64,000 nucleotides of DNA from Beta vulgaris subsp. vulgaris. Taxonomy: Eukaryota; Streptophyta; Magnoliopsida; Caryophyllales; Amaranthaceae. This document shows positions 1 through 11,199 of the stretch, piece after piece. The first letter of the stretch is position 1; every line of letters starts with the position of its first letter. The translations under genes were made by a program, and so were the position numbers. The stretch is taken from positions 25,724,845 to 25,788,844 of the forward strand of contig NC_079206.1 in NCBI RefSeq assembly GCF_026745355.1, in the 5' to 3' direction. The notes below the pieces were generated by a model, which saw only the letters and a list, made by a program, of their open reading frames with translations, was not told where the DNA came from and made no database searches.

Positions 1-76
1 TGAGCAACTCCGCGACCTCACCGCGGGCGCGGACCACCTCCGCGGGCGCGGACCTACTCTCCGCGGTCGCGGACCT
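1..76. repeat. GC-rich short tandem repeat (CCGCGGGCGCGGACC-like)
   Basis: Three to four degenerate copies, about 20 bp apart, of a unit containing CGCGGGCGCGGACC. The stretch is very rich in CpG compared with the AT-rich surroundings and lies inside the partial LTR. The array may extend to the left of the window. Confidence 0.6.
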
Positions 77-972
77 CTGTAGTAAGGAAACGACGCTTCG
101 TTTCCTCTGTTTTTGCGGATTAAAATATTACTTAGTCTTTGGTGTTAGGTTTTTTTATCATCATCTGTTTTTTTTGGAGAAAGAACAATCAAAAACAAAA
201 AAAATAGTAGTGATTACTTTTGGATTATGAGGAACTAATTTCCTAACTTGGTAAATCAATTGGAGCAACCTTTTCATCCATTTTGTGAGTTCAATCTTTT
301 CCTTTTAATTGCTTGAATGTTTGATGATTCTTCATATTCTTTATGCTAGATTATTTTGTACTTTGAGTTAATCTGATCATTTAACTTGTGATTACTTGAC
401 AATCTTTGCTATCTAGATAATTGTCTGCTTTGAGGTTATCTAGCATTGGTAGTTTTTTGTGCTCAGTTATCACATGCTTTTGGGTAGTTGTGCACAAGAA
501 GAATCATCTCATAAACTTGTGTTTGACCGCTTGTGTGAATGCAAGTTTATCCTATTGACATTTCCTTAGTTGTTATTTAATCGTTTAATTGAATCTAGAA
601 CGCTTGGACTAGATTGTTAAACCGTTAAGGATTGGATTAGAGCGCTCGCTTAATCTTACCACTAAGTTAGAGGAGATTGAATCTGTTGATTCGCAATAGG
701 TCATTCAAGTAGTTATAGGAATTGAGTTGTTCTATGATCAAAGTTTGAATTGGTTGTTAAGATTGATTGCCAAGTATTTGTCTAATATTGATTACCATTT
801 GCTTAGTCTTTCTTAGTTATACTTTTAAGCGAAAACCCCCCCATTGTTACCACAATACATGTTTAACCTTGCCAAACCCTTTCTTCCCCGTGGATTCGAA
901 CCTTACTTCCTTATTCTACGTTTGTGTAGGGTAGTATTGATTTATTTGCGCGTTAGCCGATACGACTTAGGC
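1..972 (+). mobile_element. 3' part of a Ty3-type LTR (left end outside window)
   Basis: Non-coding AT-rich block after a GC-rich head. The layout resembles the 3' half of the complete solo LTR at 11324-12923: a long run without reading frames, then a C-homopolymer (about 835-841), then a segment with CCCCGTGGATTCGAACC (about 885-901), close to the right border. The right border is placed near 972, where the sequence changes to the copia gag region on the other strand, so this LTR probably inserted into that copia element. Start and target duplication cannot be seen. The lineage call (Tat/Athila-like) is inference from layout only. Confidence 0.5.
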
Positions 973-1039
973 CTCGCCAATATATTTCAAGCCTAGTTTT
1001 ACAATCTAAGTATGACTGAAGACCATGTTGACTTACCTC

Positions 1040-2115
1040 CACCTTTTCTTCATCTTCTTTTTCATCAATATTTGCCATGAGGCAAAGATTTGCTCTTTCT
1101 TCAGTTTTTTTGTTCCTCTTCCTTTTCCGTCTCTAATTCTCCCCAAGCAACTATCATTGCTTTTCGAACGTTTGCCTTAGAGAAAGGTGCCTTGATTCTT
1201 TGTTCCTTTCAGCAAAGCGTTCCTTGTTCCTTTCTTTGGTTTTATCATTTTCCCAAAGTGGACATTCCTTGATGAAGTGATCTGTACTACCACATTTATG
1301 ACAAGCAGCTTTGTTAGAAAATTTCTTAGTTTTACCTTTAAGTTCCCGTTCTTCATGTTCCTATACATCTTTCGAAATTTTCGAACCATGAGAGCTGCTT
1401 CCTCTTCTTCTGAGTCAGAGTCATCTTCATCATCAGCTTTGAGAGCAATGGATTTTGATTTGGAGCTTTCACCATACTCAGTGTCAAGGTGAAGCTCATG
1501 AGTCATAAGTGACCCAGCTAGCTGTTCTAAGTTGAACTTAGTGAAGTATTTTGTTTCTTGTAAAGCAGTGACTTTGGCCATCCATCTATCCTTAGGAAGA
1601 CTCCTAAGAACCTTTCGAACCTGTTCCACTGATGAAATTAACTTTCCAAGAGAAGCTAACTCATTAATAATGTTAGTAAAACGAGTAAACATATCTCGAA
1701 TGCTTTCCTTGGTCTTCATGGAGAACAGTTCATATTGATTCATTAGTAAATCAATTTTAGATCTTTTGACTTCATTAGTTCCTTCATGGGTTACTTCTAG
1801 TAAATCCCATATTTGCTTTGCGGATTTGCATCCCATGATCCTATTATGTTCATGGGGTCCAAGTCCACAATGCAACAATTTAATAGCCATGGCATTTACT
1901 TCCATTTTTTCAAAATCAGCTTTGTCATATTCAGAGAGGGGTTTTAGAGTTACCTCATTTTTGTCATTTGTAGTTGTGACCTCGAAATCACCAACTTCAA
2001 TGACTCTCCATACCTGGTAGTTTTCACTTTGATGAATATCTCCATCGGTTCTTCCAGTAGTTGTAGAACTTCCCATTGAACATGGGAGGCCTTTGCGTAG
2101 AGTAACCTTCCTCAA
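1040..2115 (-). pseudogene. Ty1/copia gag (UBN2-type) with a frameshifted zinc knuckle
   Basis: The minus-strand frame from 2115 to 1177 encodes a UBN2/retrotransposon gag-type protein. Typical signatures are an AKQIWDLLEVTHEGT segment, a MFTRFTNIINELASLGK segment and an acidic serine-rich stretch before the knuckle. The CCHC zinc knuckle (C-x2-C-x4-H-x4-C) is present at about 1275-1320 but in a different frame from the body of gag, so at least one frameshift separates them. Reading continues to about 1040 with the N-L-C-L-M-A motif usual after the knuckle, then stops making sense near 972 where the Ty3 LTR begins. The first clear gag methionine could also be the MGSS start at 2073. Protease, integrase and RT are not in the window on this side. 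The element is dead. Confidence 0.85.
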
Positions 2116-2192
2116 GTTTCTCGCGTTTCATTGTTCCTTGGATCTTTTTCTCAATAGGGTTTCCTATCTTCGTGAGTTTTAGCTGATACAAT

Positions 2193-3549
2193 TGTTATTT
2201 CCTAGGAACACTACAAGGGGGGGGGAATTGTATGTGTAGAAATAAACATAACTTTTTGCGGAAATTTAAACTTAAACAAATAAACAAGCTAAGGAACACA
2301 AGGGATTTTTACGAGGAAAAACTTCTTGGGCCCAACAAGAAGAAACAACCTCGACCACTAGGGATTTTAAACTCAACTCTTTCACTAATTAGGCCAAACA
2401 ACTTTGTTACAACCTAATTCTATTTTCGAGCCACACCTTGAGTTCCTAAACTCAAGTTCCTGAGCCACTGTTCCCTTAACAACATTCCTCTCAACTTCCT
2501 CGAAGTTTTCTCACTCTTACTTGCTTTACTCAAAGCTTCTCTCTTACAGAACTTCACTCAAAGTCCCTTACCCCAAAAACCAAAATACAATTGATCGAAA
2601 TAAGGTTAGTGGAATTAGAGTAAGTAAGCAAAGACAAATGGCTATTATGAGAGAATTAAGGCACTGATACTTTAATTAGTTAACCTCACTAAATCACTTA
2701 GTCAAACACAATTTGGAACTTACTTAGACTTGAATATTTATAGTGACAGTAATATAGAACGTGGGAATTAAAACGTGTATTTTTGAAAAAACATTATCCC
2801 ATGATGTTCCTTCCCTCAAGGAACACGTTCCTTAAAACATCCCATGATCCTATGATTACTGCTTAGACGTGGGCATGTTTTAGTTACTGCTCCTAGATTA
2901 TAGGAATTACTTGAGCATTACCCAAAAATCAGTTTTAATTTAAAACAAATTTAATATTAAAACTGAAATTAAATCCTTGAAAAAATATTATCTTTAAATA
3001 AAATCCTTTTAAAAACCGAATAACATTTTTCTTATCTTTTTCGAAAAACAAAATCTTTTCCTTAAAAAGATTTTCCATAAAATCGGATTTTCTCTTAGAT
3101 TAAAACAGTTACCTATTTTTTAGGCATAATCTACTCGACTTCCATTAGTGAACCGTTATAATGCTTCGAGCCTAAGTCTAGTTCCTTTTATTCACTAGTT
3201 CATTTAACTGATTTGTTTAGTGCCAATTTGTCTGTTCCTTACAAAGGAACAGACTATCATTCTCAAATAAAACTGCCAATGTTCCTTACCAACATTACTC
3301 GTTCCTTTACAATGGAACTAGAAATAAAACGCCTTGCTTTATTCTTCTTGCTCCAATGCTACTCCAGTATCAATTAGAGAAACGTCTTCACTTAGTCTTC
3401 AAAATCCTCACTTGATTTCTTCCTTGACTTAGTATTTCTCTTTGTTCCTTTCAATGATACCTTAAAATTCATACACTTAAATAACTCATTAGTCCACTAC
3501 TTAGTTTGCATCTTTGTTCCTTTATCATCATCAAAACTAGGGTTCAACA
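2193..3549 (-). mobile_element. 5' LTR of the minus-strand copia element
   Basis: Read on the minus strand, the LTR begins TGTTGAACC (3549-3541) and ends TAACA (2197-2193), giving TG..CA ends and about 1357 bp. Immediately inside, 2192-2181 reads ATTGTATCAGCT, a diverged version of the initiator-Met tRNA primer-binding site usual in copia elements. The gag frame follows at the expected distance. The start TGTTGAACCCTAGTTTTGATGATGA is cut here to its first bases; it resembles SIRE/Maximus-type copia LTRs. The LTR is rich in GTTCCTT/AAGGAAC motifs. The matching 3' LTR is not in the window. Confidence 0.75.
3231..3253. repeat. Perfect inverted repeat in the copia LTR
   Basis: TCTGTTCCTT and AAGGAACAGA form 10-bp arms around a 3-base spacer. 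The arm contains the GTTCCTT motif that recurs through this LTR, so it may be part of the LTR promoter or a hairpin in its transcript. The function is not known. Confidence 0.6.
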
Positions 3550-3596
3550 AACCTTTATATCTTTAGCTATTAATAAACAAAAATTACAAAAAGTTG

Positions 3597-3750
3597 ATAT
3601 TTGCTGAAAAATATATACTTTGAGACGAATGTAACAAGATCCCAAATGATTATATTTTTTCCTTAAGTACAAATTACAAAAGATAGTCAAAGTTATATAT
3701 GTGCATAGTGTCAAAAATCAAAACAGTTTATCTAAAAAAACAGAGGAAGT
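3597..3750 (-). mobile_element. Stowaway-like MITE remnant (family of 41309-41557)
   Basis: The right end reads inward from 3750 as CTTCCTCTGTTTTTTT and is followed by TA, the Stowaway-type terminus. Internal sequence (GAGACGAATGTAACAAGATC...ATAGTGTCAAAAATCAAA) matches the right half of the complete copy at 41309-41557. The left half is unclear and abuts the copia LTR. Confidence 0.6.
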
Positions 3751-3963
3751 AGAAAACAATCTTGCTGACTCCAACATATATGTAAATGTAATGAAGTTCG
3801 TAATTATATATAACAAACTCCTTTTTTTGTAGCATGTGACAAACTAGGCCCTTTTTTTAAATTTAGTTTCCCTTATCTAAGCTCAGTTGAGTTTGATTAA
3901 AGTTAATTGAACTTATTTGAGCTTATTAGTTCTTATCTAAACTTATCTATTCATTAGTTCTTA

Positions 3964-4221
3964 TTATACATTATATGAATTTATAAAACCTTGTTTTGTG
4001 AGTGTGACAACCTTTATTTTTGCTACAATAAACTTATCTGAATTTATTAGAATTTATCTAACCTTATCTTAGATTGAAATTATCTTAACATGTTATACAT
4101 TATATGAATTTATAAAACCATGTTTTGTGCTTGTGACAACTTTTATTTTTGCTACAATAAACTTATCTGAATTTATTAGAATTTATCTAACCTTATCTTA
4201 GATTGAAATTATCGTAACATG
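3964..4221. repeat. Two-copy tandem duplication, 129-bp unit
   Basis: The segment starting TTATACATTATATGAATT at 3964 is repeated from 4093 with only a few differences (for example GAGTGTGAC against CTTGTGAC). The unit contains CAATAAACTTATCTGAATTT. Similar AACTTATC/AACTTATTGG words occur upstream (3890-3960) and in a DONSON intron (55140-55320). Confidence 0.85.
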
Positions 4222-5323
4222 TTTGAACTTTTTCTTTCTTATGAACAAAACATGGCCTAATTCTACTAGTATTGTTTGGCTACTAATATAAGTAGCTATG
4301 TTGTTGACTTGTCTCGTTAAGACACCATAATGCACTTGTCAAAAAAAATGTCTCTCCTCTTTTTCCAGCTTTAGAAAATTGCACAAATTATATAATACGT
4401 GCTATAATTTTTAAAATTAGACGAACTCAAGATTAGATTTTTCTAACAAACCCATTTCATTTCATTCTAAACCAATTCATCCATTCTCTTCTCTTTCATT
4501 TGTTTTCTTGATTCTCGAACTACAACAAACAATTTCAAAAAAAAAAAACTCGGTAATCTTACGAAACGAGTTAAACTAGTCACTAAATAATGATTAAACT
4601 AGTTATTGAATGGGTTAAGGAATGTCATTACTGAATAGATTAAATCGATCACGAAATAGATTGATCAATTGGTCTCTAAATAGTCACAATAAAAAGGTGG
4701 CATGTTTTCTTATTAATATTAGACTTGGATCGTGCTTAATTTTAAATTAAAAGTAAGTGGTCTCTTACAAGGCCAACTGTAGAAATGGTTGGTAATAATA
4801 TGTTGGAGTCTTTCTAAAGATCCAAAGAGGACAAATTAGTAATTTCACAAGTGTGGAAAATAAGTTGGTACCAAAGTAAGAGTCAATTATGTATCAAATT
4901 TAAACTTGGTTTAAAAAATTGAAAAATGGCACTAAACTCTAGCTTCATACCGATTGATTATAATTTGGTACCAATTTGACTTTGTTTTAATATCAATTTA
5001 ACTTTTAAACACGTGAAATTATGACATTGCTCTTGTTAGAGTATTTGATTAGACGCTTTTATACAAGCTTCAACTTTAGGCCCTATATTTATGGACTGAA
5101 CTGAAGTTAACTGGACTGAACTAAAATTGCAAAAGGAATATGTCTGAGCTTAATTTGTCAAAAATGAATTGAATTAGACTAAATTGAATTTCCATTAATT
5201 TAATCCAAAAGAATATTATCTTACTTAATTAATTCTCATGATTGGATTAGTTCCATACATTATCTCACAAGAGAAGGAAATAGACAATAGACACAAATAC
5301 ACAATTGGTCTGAGTGACCAAGC
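4222..5323. other. AT-rich intergenic spacer upstream of F-box gene 1
   Basis: No coding frame or complete transposon is recognisable. At 5085-5200 GGACTGAACTGAAGTTAACT and related words look like a worn MITE end, but no partner end or target duplication was found. Confidence 0.5.
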
Positions 5324-5400
5324 TTTTCCCGCCAAAATATATCCAAACTGTTAAAATCTTACCGCCAAAATGTATCCAATTGTTATCATTCTCCCGCCAC
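5324..5400 (+). promoter_or_regulatory. Cluster of E2F-like sites upstream of F-box gene 1
   Basis: TTTTCCCGCCAAAA at 5324-5337 contains the E2F consensus TTTSSCGC. It is followed by ACCGCCAAAA at 5361-5370 and CTCCCGCCAC at 5391-5400. They lie about 210-290 bp before the chosen ATG at 5611. F-box gene 2 has the same kind of sites at 17497-17531. The motif match is seen; use by E2F is inference. Confidence 0.5.
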
Positions 5401-5610
5401 AGCCCGCAACTATTCTTTTTGCTAAATATATTCTTTCTTTCTTTTTTTTTTGCAATATGCAAAATTTTTATAGAAAGGTTCTGAATTGGACAAAGATCAA
5501 TCAATGGTTAACAGCTATTTGCTGCTCGTTCTTCCGTAGTTTATCTTCATTTTCATACTCCTCCAGAATCTGGGTTGCCTCACTATTCCGACAAAAGTCC
5601 TAGAAAGAAA

Positions 5611-7077
5611 ATGGATGAAAGTGGCAAAAATGGTAAGAGAAAATGCATTTTGAAGAAATATAATACTCCTGATACTAACAATAGCATTAGCAGCAATGGT
5701 AAAGAAGACAGATTGAGTTCTCTACCAGACTTCCTCCTCGGCCACATTATCTCTCGTCTCAACATTAATTATGCAGTCGCCACATCTATCCTATCTCGTA
5801 GATGGCGCGGCCTCTGGTCCCGATTCGCCACTCGCTTTTTCTTCGACTACTACAACTTCCCGTGCCAGTTTGCCTCCAAATACAATGGCTCTAGAACCCA
5901 ATTCCTCATATTCATCGATCACATACTCCGTCAACTTACCTCTTCCCAAATCCTCCACTTCGATCTCATTATCGACTATCCTTGGGAAGATCATGAAAGG
6001 GAGCTCTTTTCCTCCTTTTTGCAATCCTGGTTTCATCAGATTTACAGCCGAAATATAAAACAACTCAAGGTGATAGTTGGAATTCATGATTATAAGCCTT
6101 TAATTCGATTGCCACATTATATTTTTGAGTGCCAATCGCTTCAAGAACTCGAATTGTGTGGCAATCTTTATTGTAAATTGCCTGAGAATAGAATTATTAT
6201 TCTTCCCAATTTAAAGAAGCTCGATATTTATATACCTGCTTTGAATTGTGGAACCATAAGTACACTAGCCACACTAATTAAGTCTTGTCCACTTCTGGAA
6301 ATATTAATTTTGGCATTGAATTTGTCATTTGATGAATTTGTTATGAATATATGTGCTCCGAATTTGAAGCATTGTCGTGTAGATATGTTTGGAGCATCAC
6401 CGCGCAGCAGAATTGTGATTGATGCACCTAAGCTGAAAGACATTGGAATACATGGTAGTTTGGCAATTTATAGCTTTGTCAACCATCCATGTAGATTATT
6501 AGGTGCATATATTGGCTTATTGACATCTAGTATTCAAGGTCGAAAGGACTATTTTAGCTTGTTATCAGACCTTATTCAAGGAATTTCGAGCATTAACTGC
6601 ATTCGCTTGGCGCATACTCTTGCTATAGTCAACAGTATCCACTCTATGGATGTTAATGTCAGGCCGAGCTTCCACAATCTAACGAGCCTGTTCTTGGAGA
6701 ATGCTTCAAGGGAACTTGTGAATTCAACAGCTCCAATACCCGCTTATATGTTAAGAAATCTGAAGTACGCAGAAATTCTGAAGCTCACGGGCGATGATTC
6801 TGATGTAAAGTTCTTGAAGTACATTTTACTGAATGCACCCGTGTTGGAGAAACTTTATGTTGATGTTTATAACTTTGATGATTACGAAAGTGATGATGGC
6901 GAGAAAAAACAATTATGGAGGGAATATAAGTTCTGCAGGGCGGTGTTTATGCTTCCGAAGATATCATTTAGTTGTGAGATTGAGTTTGATGGTACCTATA
7001 TAAGTAAAGTATCAAGTAAGGCGTTCGGCGATGGAAAAAGTATGATCAATTACTTTGGACGCCTATTGTCTGAATGA
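5611..7077 (+). CDS. F-box/LRR (FBD-like) protein, paralogue 1
   Basis: Intronless frame of 488 aa. The ATG at 5611 has a purine at -3 and G at +4 and aligns with the start of the paralogue at 17596; an in-frame ATG at 5575 is less likely. The F-box is at residues 33-72 (DRLSSLPDFLLGHIISRL, then SRRWRGLW). It is followed by leucine-rich repeats of the plant F-box/RNI type (KLPENRIIILPNLKKLDI; SCPLLEILIL) and a C-terminal FBD-like end around the WREYKFCRAVF motif. Such proteins are substrate receptors of SCF ubiquitin ligases: the F-box binds SKP1/ASK and the repeats bind a target. The target cannot be told from sequence. The frame is complete and not obviously decayed. This family evolves quickly and no orthologue is claimed. 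Confidence 0.9.
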   Translation: MDESGKNGKRKCILKKYNTPDTNNSISSNGKEDRLSSLPDFLLGHIISRLNINYAVATSILSRRWRGLWSRFATRFFFDYYNFPCQFASKYNGSRTQFLIFIDHILRQLTSSQILHFDLIIDYPWEDHERELFSSFLQSWFHQIYSRNIKQLKVIVGIHDYKPLIRLPHYIFECQSLQELELCGNLYCKLPENRIIILPNLKKLDIYIPALNCGTISTLATLIKSCPLLEILILALNLSFDEFVMNICAPNLKHCRVDMFGASPRSRIVIDAPKLKDIGIHGSLAIYSFVNHPCRLLGAYIGLLTSSIQGRKDYFSLLSDLIQGISSINCIRLAHTLAIVNSIHSMDVNVRPSFHNLTSLFLENASRELVNSTAPIPAYMLRNLKYAEILKLTGDDSDVKFLKYILLNAPVLEKLYVDVYNFDDYESDDGEKKQLWREYKFCRAVFMLPKISFSCEIEFDGTYISKVSSKAFGDGKSMINYFGRLLSE

Positions 7078-7751
7078 ATTATGCAATCAGCTCTCTTTGA
7101 TAACCTCCTTGCCGGCATTCTCTCACCATTTCCCCTCCATTCAACCCACAGCCGCCATGGCTGCCTATGTCTTGATGGGAAGCTTCAACTTGCTATCTAC
7201 TTCTAGCTTTAAACTGTTTGTAAATTGTAATAGTATTTAATCAACTTTCTGTTTGTTTTTTTTGCTACTCAATGTGAATGGTAATTATTACAAATTTATG
7301 CTTTTTTTTTTTGGAATTGACTTTCCGAAATATGCTTAGGATGGATGAGCAAATGATATGCTGAAATATAAGCATAGATTATTGGAAATTGCACTTTGAT
7401 TGTTCAAATTTGGAGTGAGATATTAGAAGATTTAATTAGCATTGCTGTTTATTATGGAGAGCTTATCATATACGTTGTTTCTGCTATCAAACTATTTACT
7501 TCATGATCATGTGCAAAGCCTTAATTGTCAATTTTTTTTACACTTTTTGTGACTGATGCTATGGCGTTCTTGTAACTTTACCTTTCACGGTTCTGAAACA
7601 CTAATCAATTGACAATCACTGGTTAAGTGTGTTGTGTGCCTATCATTTTTCTGAATTCTGAAACGTTTACCCAGAAAACTGCACTTTCATGTTCGACAAC
7701 AATCGTCCACCCTTGTTCATCAGTAAGAAATTGAACTTGATTTGAAATCTA
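7078..7751. other. Downstream region of F-box gene 1
   Basis: Likely 3' UTR followed by AT-rich spacer. Short frames here show no family resemblance, and no transposon ends were recognised. Confidence 0.5.
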
Positions 7752-7975
7752 CTTCCTCCGTTTATGGACAAATTTTAGTAGTACTTTGTCCTCGTTTATT
7801 AAAGTTTTCATAGTACTCCTTGTGCGTTCTTTTATTATGCGCACACTTTCTTGTAGGTCATTTTCAATGCACTTCTTTGACATTTAATATCTTTCATTAC
7901 ATATTAGTAAAATTATAACAATTGAATTTTAATAAAATATTTATGGAGACAAATCAAACAAGACCTAACATGTTG
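7752..7975 (+). mobile_element. Truncated Stowaway-like MITE (left part)
   Basis: It starts with CTTCCTCCGTTTATGGAC after a TA (7750-7751), the classic Stowaway terminus. The stretch TTAATATCTTTCATTACATA and the following AATCAAACAAGACC match the complete copy at 41309-41557. The right end is missing. Confidence 0.6.
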
Positions 7976-8099
7976 ATAGCTGAACTACAGAGTTGCTCTC
8001 CCATGCTATGAGCTCATCATATCATTGTTGTTTGGAATTCAAACATACTAGTCACAGGTATTTATTTTGTCTAAAAAAGTCTTCCAACTGCTCTAAGCT

Positions 8100-8292
8100 G
8101 CTTGTAGAAGCTGTCCATGGACTAGTAAATCTGGTGCCTTGTGATGGAATGTGCGTACCTAAAAAAGTGGGTAGCTTGAACATCATTGACGTGGAGGCTT
8201 GGAATAAAACTGCTATCGGTAAGTTGTTGTGGAACCTTGCTCAAAAAAAAGTTTGGGTAAAGTGGGTGCACATATACAACGTCAAAAAATAG
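8100..8292 (+). pseudogene. LINE reverse-transcriptase fragment
   Basis: The frame ending at 8292 holds CVPKKVGSLNIIDVEAWNK and then AIGKLLWNLAQKK, a stretch typical of the region between RT and the zinc-binding domain (zf-RVT) in plant non-LTR retrotransposon ORF2. Only about 60 codons remain; the start and the rest of ORF2 are missing and the frame stops at 8292. The upstream part of the frame (from 7993) is not recognisable and is probably chance. Confidence 0.6.
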
Positions 8293-8756
8293 GGATCTTA
8301 CTACCCTTGCTCATCCAAGTCTAGTGACAGGCATGAACCATGTTGTTCGGCATGAAACTTCTAGCACGCGGTCTCACCATGGTGAGCCAAGCCACTCCTA
8401 AGGAAGGTCCAAGATGACACTCGCGGCCACTGAAAAGGACAAAATAAGGGAATCTTCCCTCCAGTCAGACTCACCTCAGTCGTACACGTGTCAAAGGATT
8501 ACGCACCCTGTCAAATGAACAGTACACCTATAAATAAACAAATGGTACTAATCTGCAGGTACATTCTAAACACTACTCTCTCTCTCTCTCTAAATCATTA
8601 ACGAACATATACTGACTTGAGCATCGGAGGGGGTTTCCTCGCATCCCCCAAGAGGGTAGTTTACGTTTGTTTAATTGTAGCTCTTCACTCATGGATGCCC
8701 CCACAATTACTGACGGACATCTCTGAGGTCCGCCACCATTTCAACTCCAGAACAAC

Positions 8757-8775
8757 TTGGCGCTAGAAGGAGGGG
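8757..8775 (+). promoter_or_regulatory. Primer-binding site of the Tat element
   Basis: The 19-base stretch beginning TTGGCGCTAGAAGG lies between the LTR and gag. The TTGGCGC start is usual for tRNA primer sites in Tat-type elements. The matching tRNA was not identified. Confidence 0.55.
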
Positions 8776-8794
8776 ACTCCTATATCTTTGTGAA

Positions 8795-10240
8795 GTGGTC
8801 ATGGATGAGACGGACACCACAAGTCGCAGTCCACCAAGATTCGAAATCGGTCAAGGGTCTTCCCAGCCCCTTATTACCGGACCTACAGGGGCACCTGAGT
8901 TTCACTGCAGGGTGCCTGAGACCAATGCTGAGCGAACCCCGGACATTAACATTTCCCAGGTGAACCCTGGTAACATACCACTCAATCTAGCTCAACTGAG
9001 TCAGTTTTCTCCTGAACAATTGAAGACGGTTGCTTCGTTCATACAAATGATGACAGACGCTCCACGGAATAATGGTAACACCCGAACTCCTAATGCTAGA
9101 TCCGGTTAACCCCGTAAACGGTCACTGGCTATGGCTGGTAGAAACACTAACAATACATCGATAAGAAAAATGCATACCTTCACTCGTGAGGGACGACTGT
9201 TGGAGAGGCAACTAGAGGATCCTGGGTACGAAGAGACACTTTTGGATATCGGAGATCTTGATAATTCAGAGGACGAGAACCAAAGTCACGCCCATCGAGA
9301 GTACAACACCAACGGTGCTAGTAATTATCCGGCTGGCGGACATTTGTTGATTAAGTCTAAACTCTCTCCCTTTGTGTCGGAGATTCTGAATCATCCTATG
9401 CCAAGGATTGAAATGTTGTCATGTAAATATTATGGCAATTCTGATCCCGACGATCACATCGTGACCTATGAAGCACACATATACTTGTATACCCAGGTGG
9501 ATGCCATATGGTGTAAGGTGTTTAATTTCCATCCACCCTTATTGGGATTGCTCAGACGTGGTTCAAGCTGGTAATGTTTCTAGTTTCTTATAACTTTCAT
9601 CTATGTTTAGTACTCATTTTGTGAGCAATAGATGTCACGAACGCACTAATGGGGAGTTATTATCCATCAAGCATGGAGAAAAGGAGTACCTTCGTGACTT
9701 CATTGGTAGCTTTAATGTTGATGTTGTCATTATTCCGTGTTTACAGCAAAATGTGGCGGTTCTTGCCTTGATTACAGGATTGAGAGAGGGGTCTGCATTC
9801 AGGAGTTATCTGTATCGTAAGACTTTCACGTTACTAGGGTCAGTGCTGTGGAAAGCAAATAATTTCATAAGAGGAGAAGAATTTGACAAGGCTACTAGCA
9901 ACTAGTATCGCGAGTTCGATAAGAAGAAGGATGAGAAGTCAAAGAAGGATAAGGGTCGTGACAATGATCGTGACCGTGATGAAAGAAAGGAATCTTACAT
10001 GGTCAAAAAAGGGAATGACCGAGAGCATGGAGACCGGGAGAGAAGTGAACACAAAGAAAAATTTGATGCAGTGACAAATGGCAGAGACCAAAGAAGATGT
10101 TTCACAAGAACCGTGACAAAAGTAAGTGGTGTGATTTTCATGGAGACCACGACCATCTCACTGAAGATTGTAGGCACTTGAAAGCTAATTTGGAGGATCT
10201 CATACGTAGAGTTATTTCACTCAGTATAAATTTTAGTTAA
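8795..10240 (+). pseudogene. Tat element gag (broken)
   Basis: Gag is spread over frames 8795-9109, 9131-9574, 9603-9905 and beyond. Recognisable parts are the core with YYGNSDPDDHIVTYEAH (9428-9480), the LLSIKHGEKEYLRDFIGSFN segment (about 9657-9720), ALITGLREGS (about 9770-9800), and a C-terminal zinc-like motif [17 protein letters not shown] near 10130-10180. Stops and frameshifts between the blocks make it non-functional. Confidence 0.8.
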
Positions 10241-10439
10241 GTGATGGTGATTTAGTGAAGTTTAAAGACCATAATGTTCAATCTTGGATAGCGGAGATAC
10301 ACATGATCAGTGGCAGCACAATTCATGGCGGCAACATCAATGGGGCAAATGCCAGCTTAAAGGAGTTCAGGCACCAAGTAAATTTCAGTGAAAGTTGCCA
10401 TTAGATGAAGCCACCCCTCATGCCAGCCATGTCTTTCTC

Positions 10440-10900
10440 GGTTGAAGATGCTAAGCATGTGGTATATCCCCATGACGAACTTCTGTTGGTCACGTTAAAA
10501 GTTGCAAACTGTTTGATTCATATAATCTTGGTAGATGGAGGAAGCTCTGCTAACATCTTATTTTTGTCGACATTCTAGAAGTTGATGATTGGCCGACAAC
10601 ACTTGCAGCCAGTACGTTACCCGGTGATAGGGTTCACGGAGGCGTCAGCAATACCTGAGGGGATCATAAAATGACCAGTCATAGTAGGTTAGAATAAGGA
10701 CGTCAGGGATGTAATGGCAGAATTTCTAGTAGTTGATGTTCTAGGAGCATATAACACAATAGGTGGGAGGCCCTTTATTAATGACGTCCAGGGAGTGGTA
10801 TCCACTTATCACCTAACTATGTTGTATGTATCAATCAGGGTACAACAACAAAATTAAGGGGAAACCAGGAGACCGCCAAATCATGTTACCTGACGGCTTT
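10440..10900 (+). pseudogene. Tat element aspartic protease (broken)
   Basis: A DGGSSANILF motif near 10535-10565 corresponds to the retropepsin active-site D-S/T-G region, here with G in the second position. It is followed by the RYPVIGFTEAS and AYNTIGGRPFIN segments usual in this clade. Stops at about 10578 and 10672 interrupt it. Confidence 0.75.
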
Positions 10901-11199
10901 GAAATAGCCGGAACGAAGAGTTCCTATTGAGGATCTAAGTCCGCAACGCGGAAGGAGAAGAGACCTAAGAAGAAGGTGATGTTGGACGAGGAACATTCAG
11001 AGAAAAAGGATGAAAAATCCATAGAAATAACCATGGAAGAACTAGAAGTCAGGTCAGATGACTCACCAAGGCCCAAACTCGATGGCAAGTTCAAGCAAGA
11101 AATGTTGGCGAACGATTCGACAAGGACGGTCGTTGTCGGAACATACGTGGACCCAGCAGTCAGGATCAACCTGGTGACTCTCCTATGAGAAAATGCTAA

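Noticed and set aside
1277..2020. Plus-strand frames across the copia gag
   Set aside because: They are antisense shadows of the gag frame, which has clear family motifs on the minus strand.
3964..4221. Tandem repeats (also 32072-32375 and 36530-36868) as CRISPR arrays
   Set aside because: There are no unique spacers of constant size and the context is a plant nuclear genome; they are ordinary tandem repeats.
5583..6087. Long antisense and alternative frames within F-box gene 1 (also 17532-18046 in gene 2)
   Set aside because: They overlap a well-supported coding sequence in other frames and show no family resemblance.
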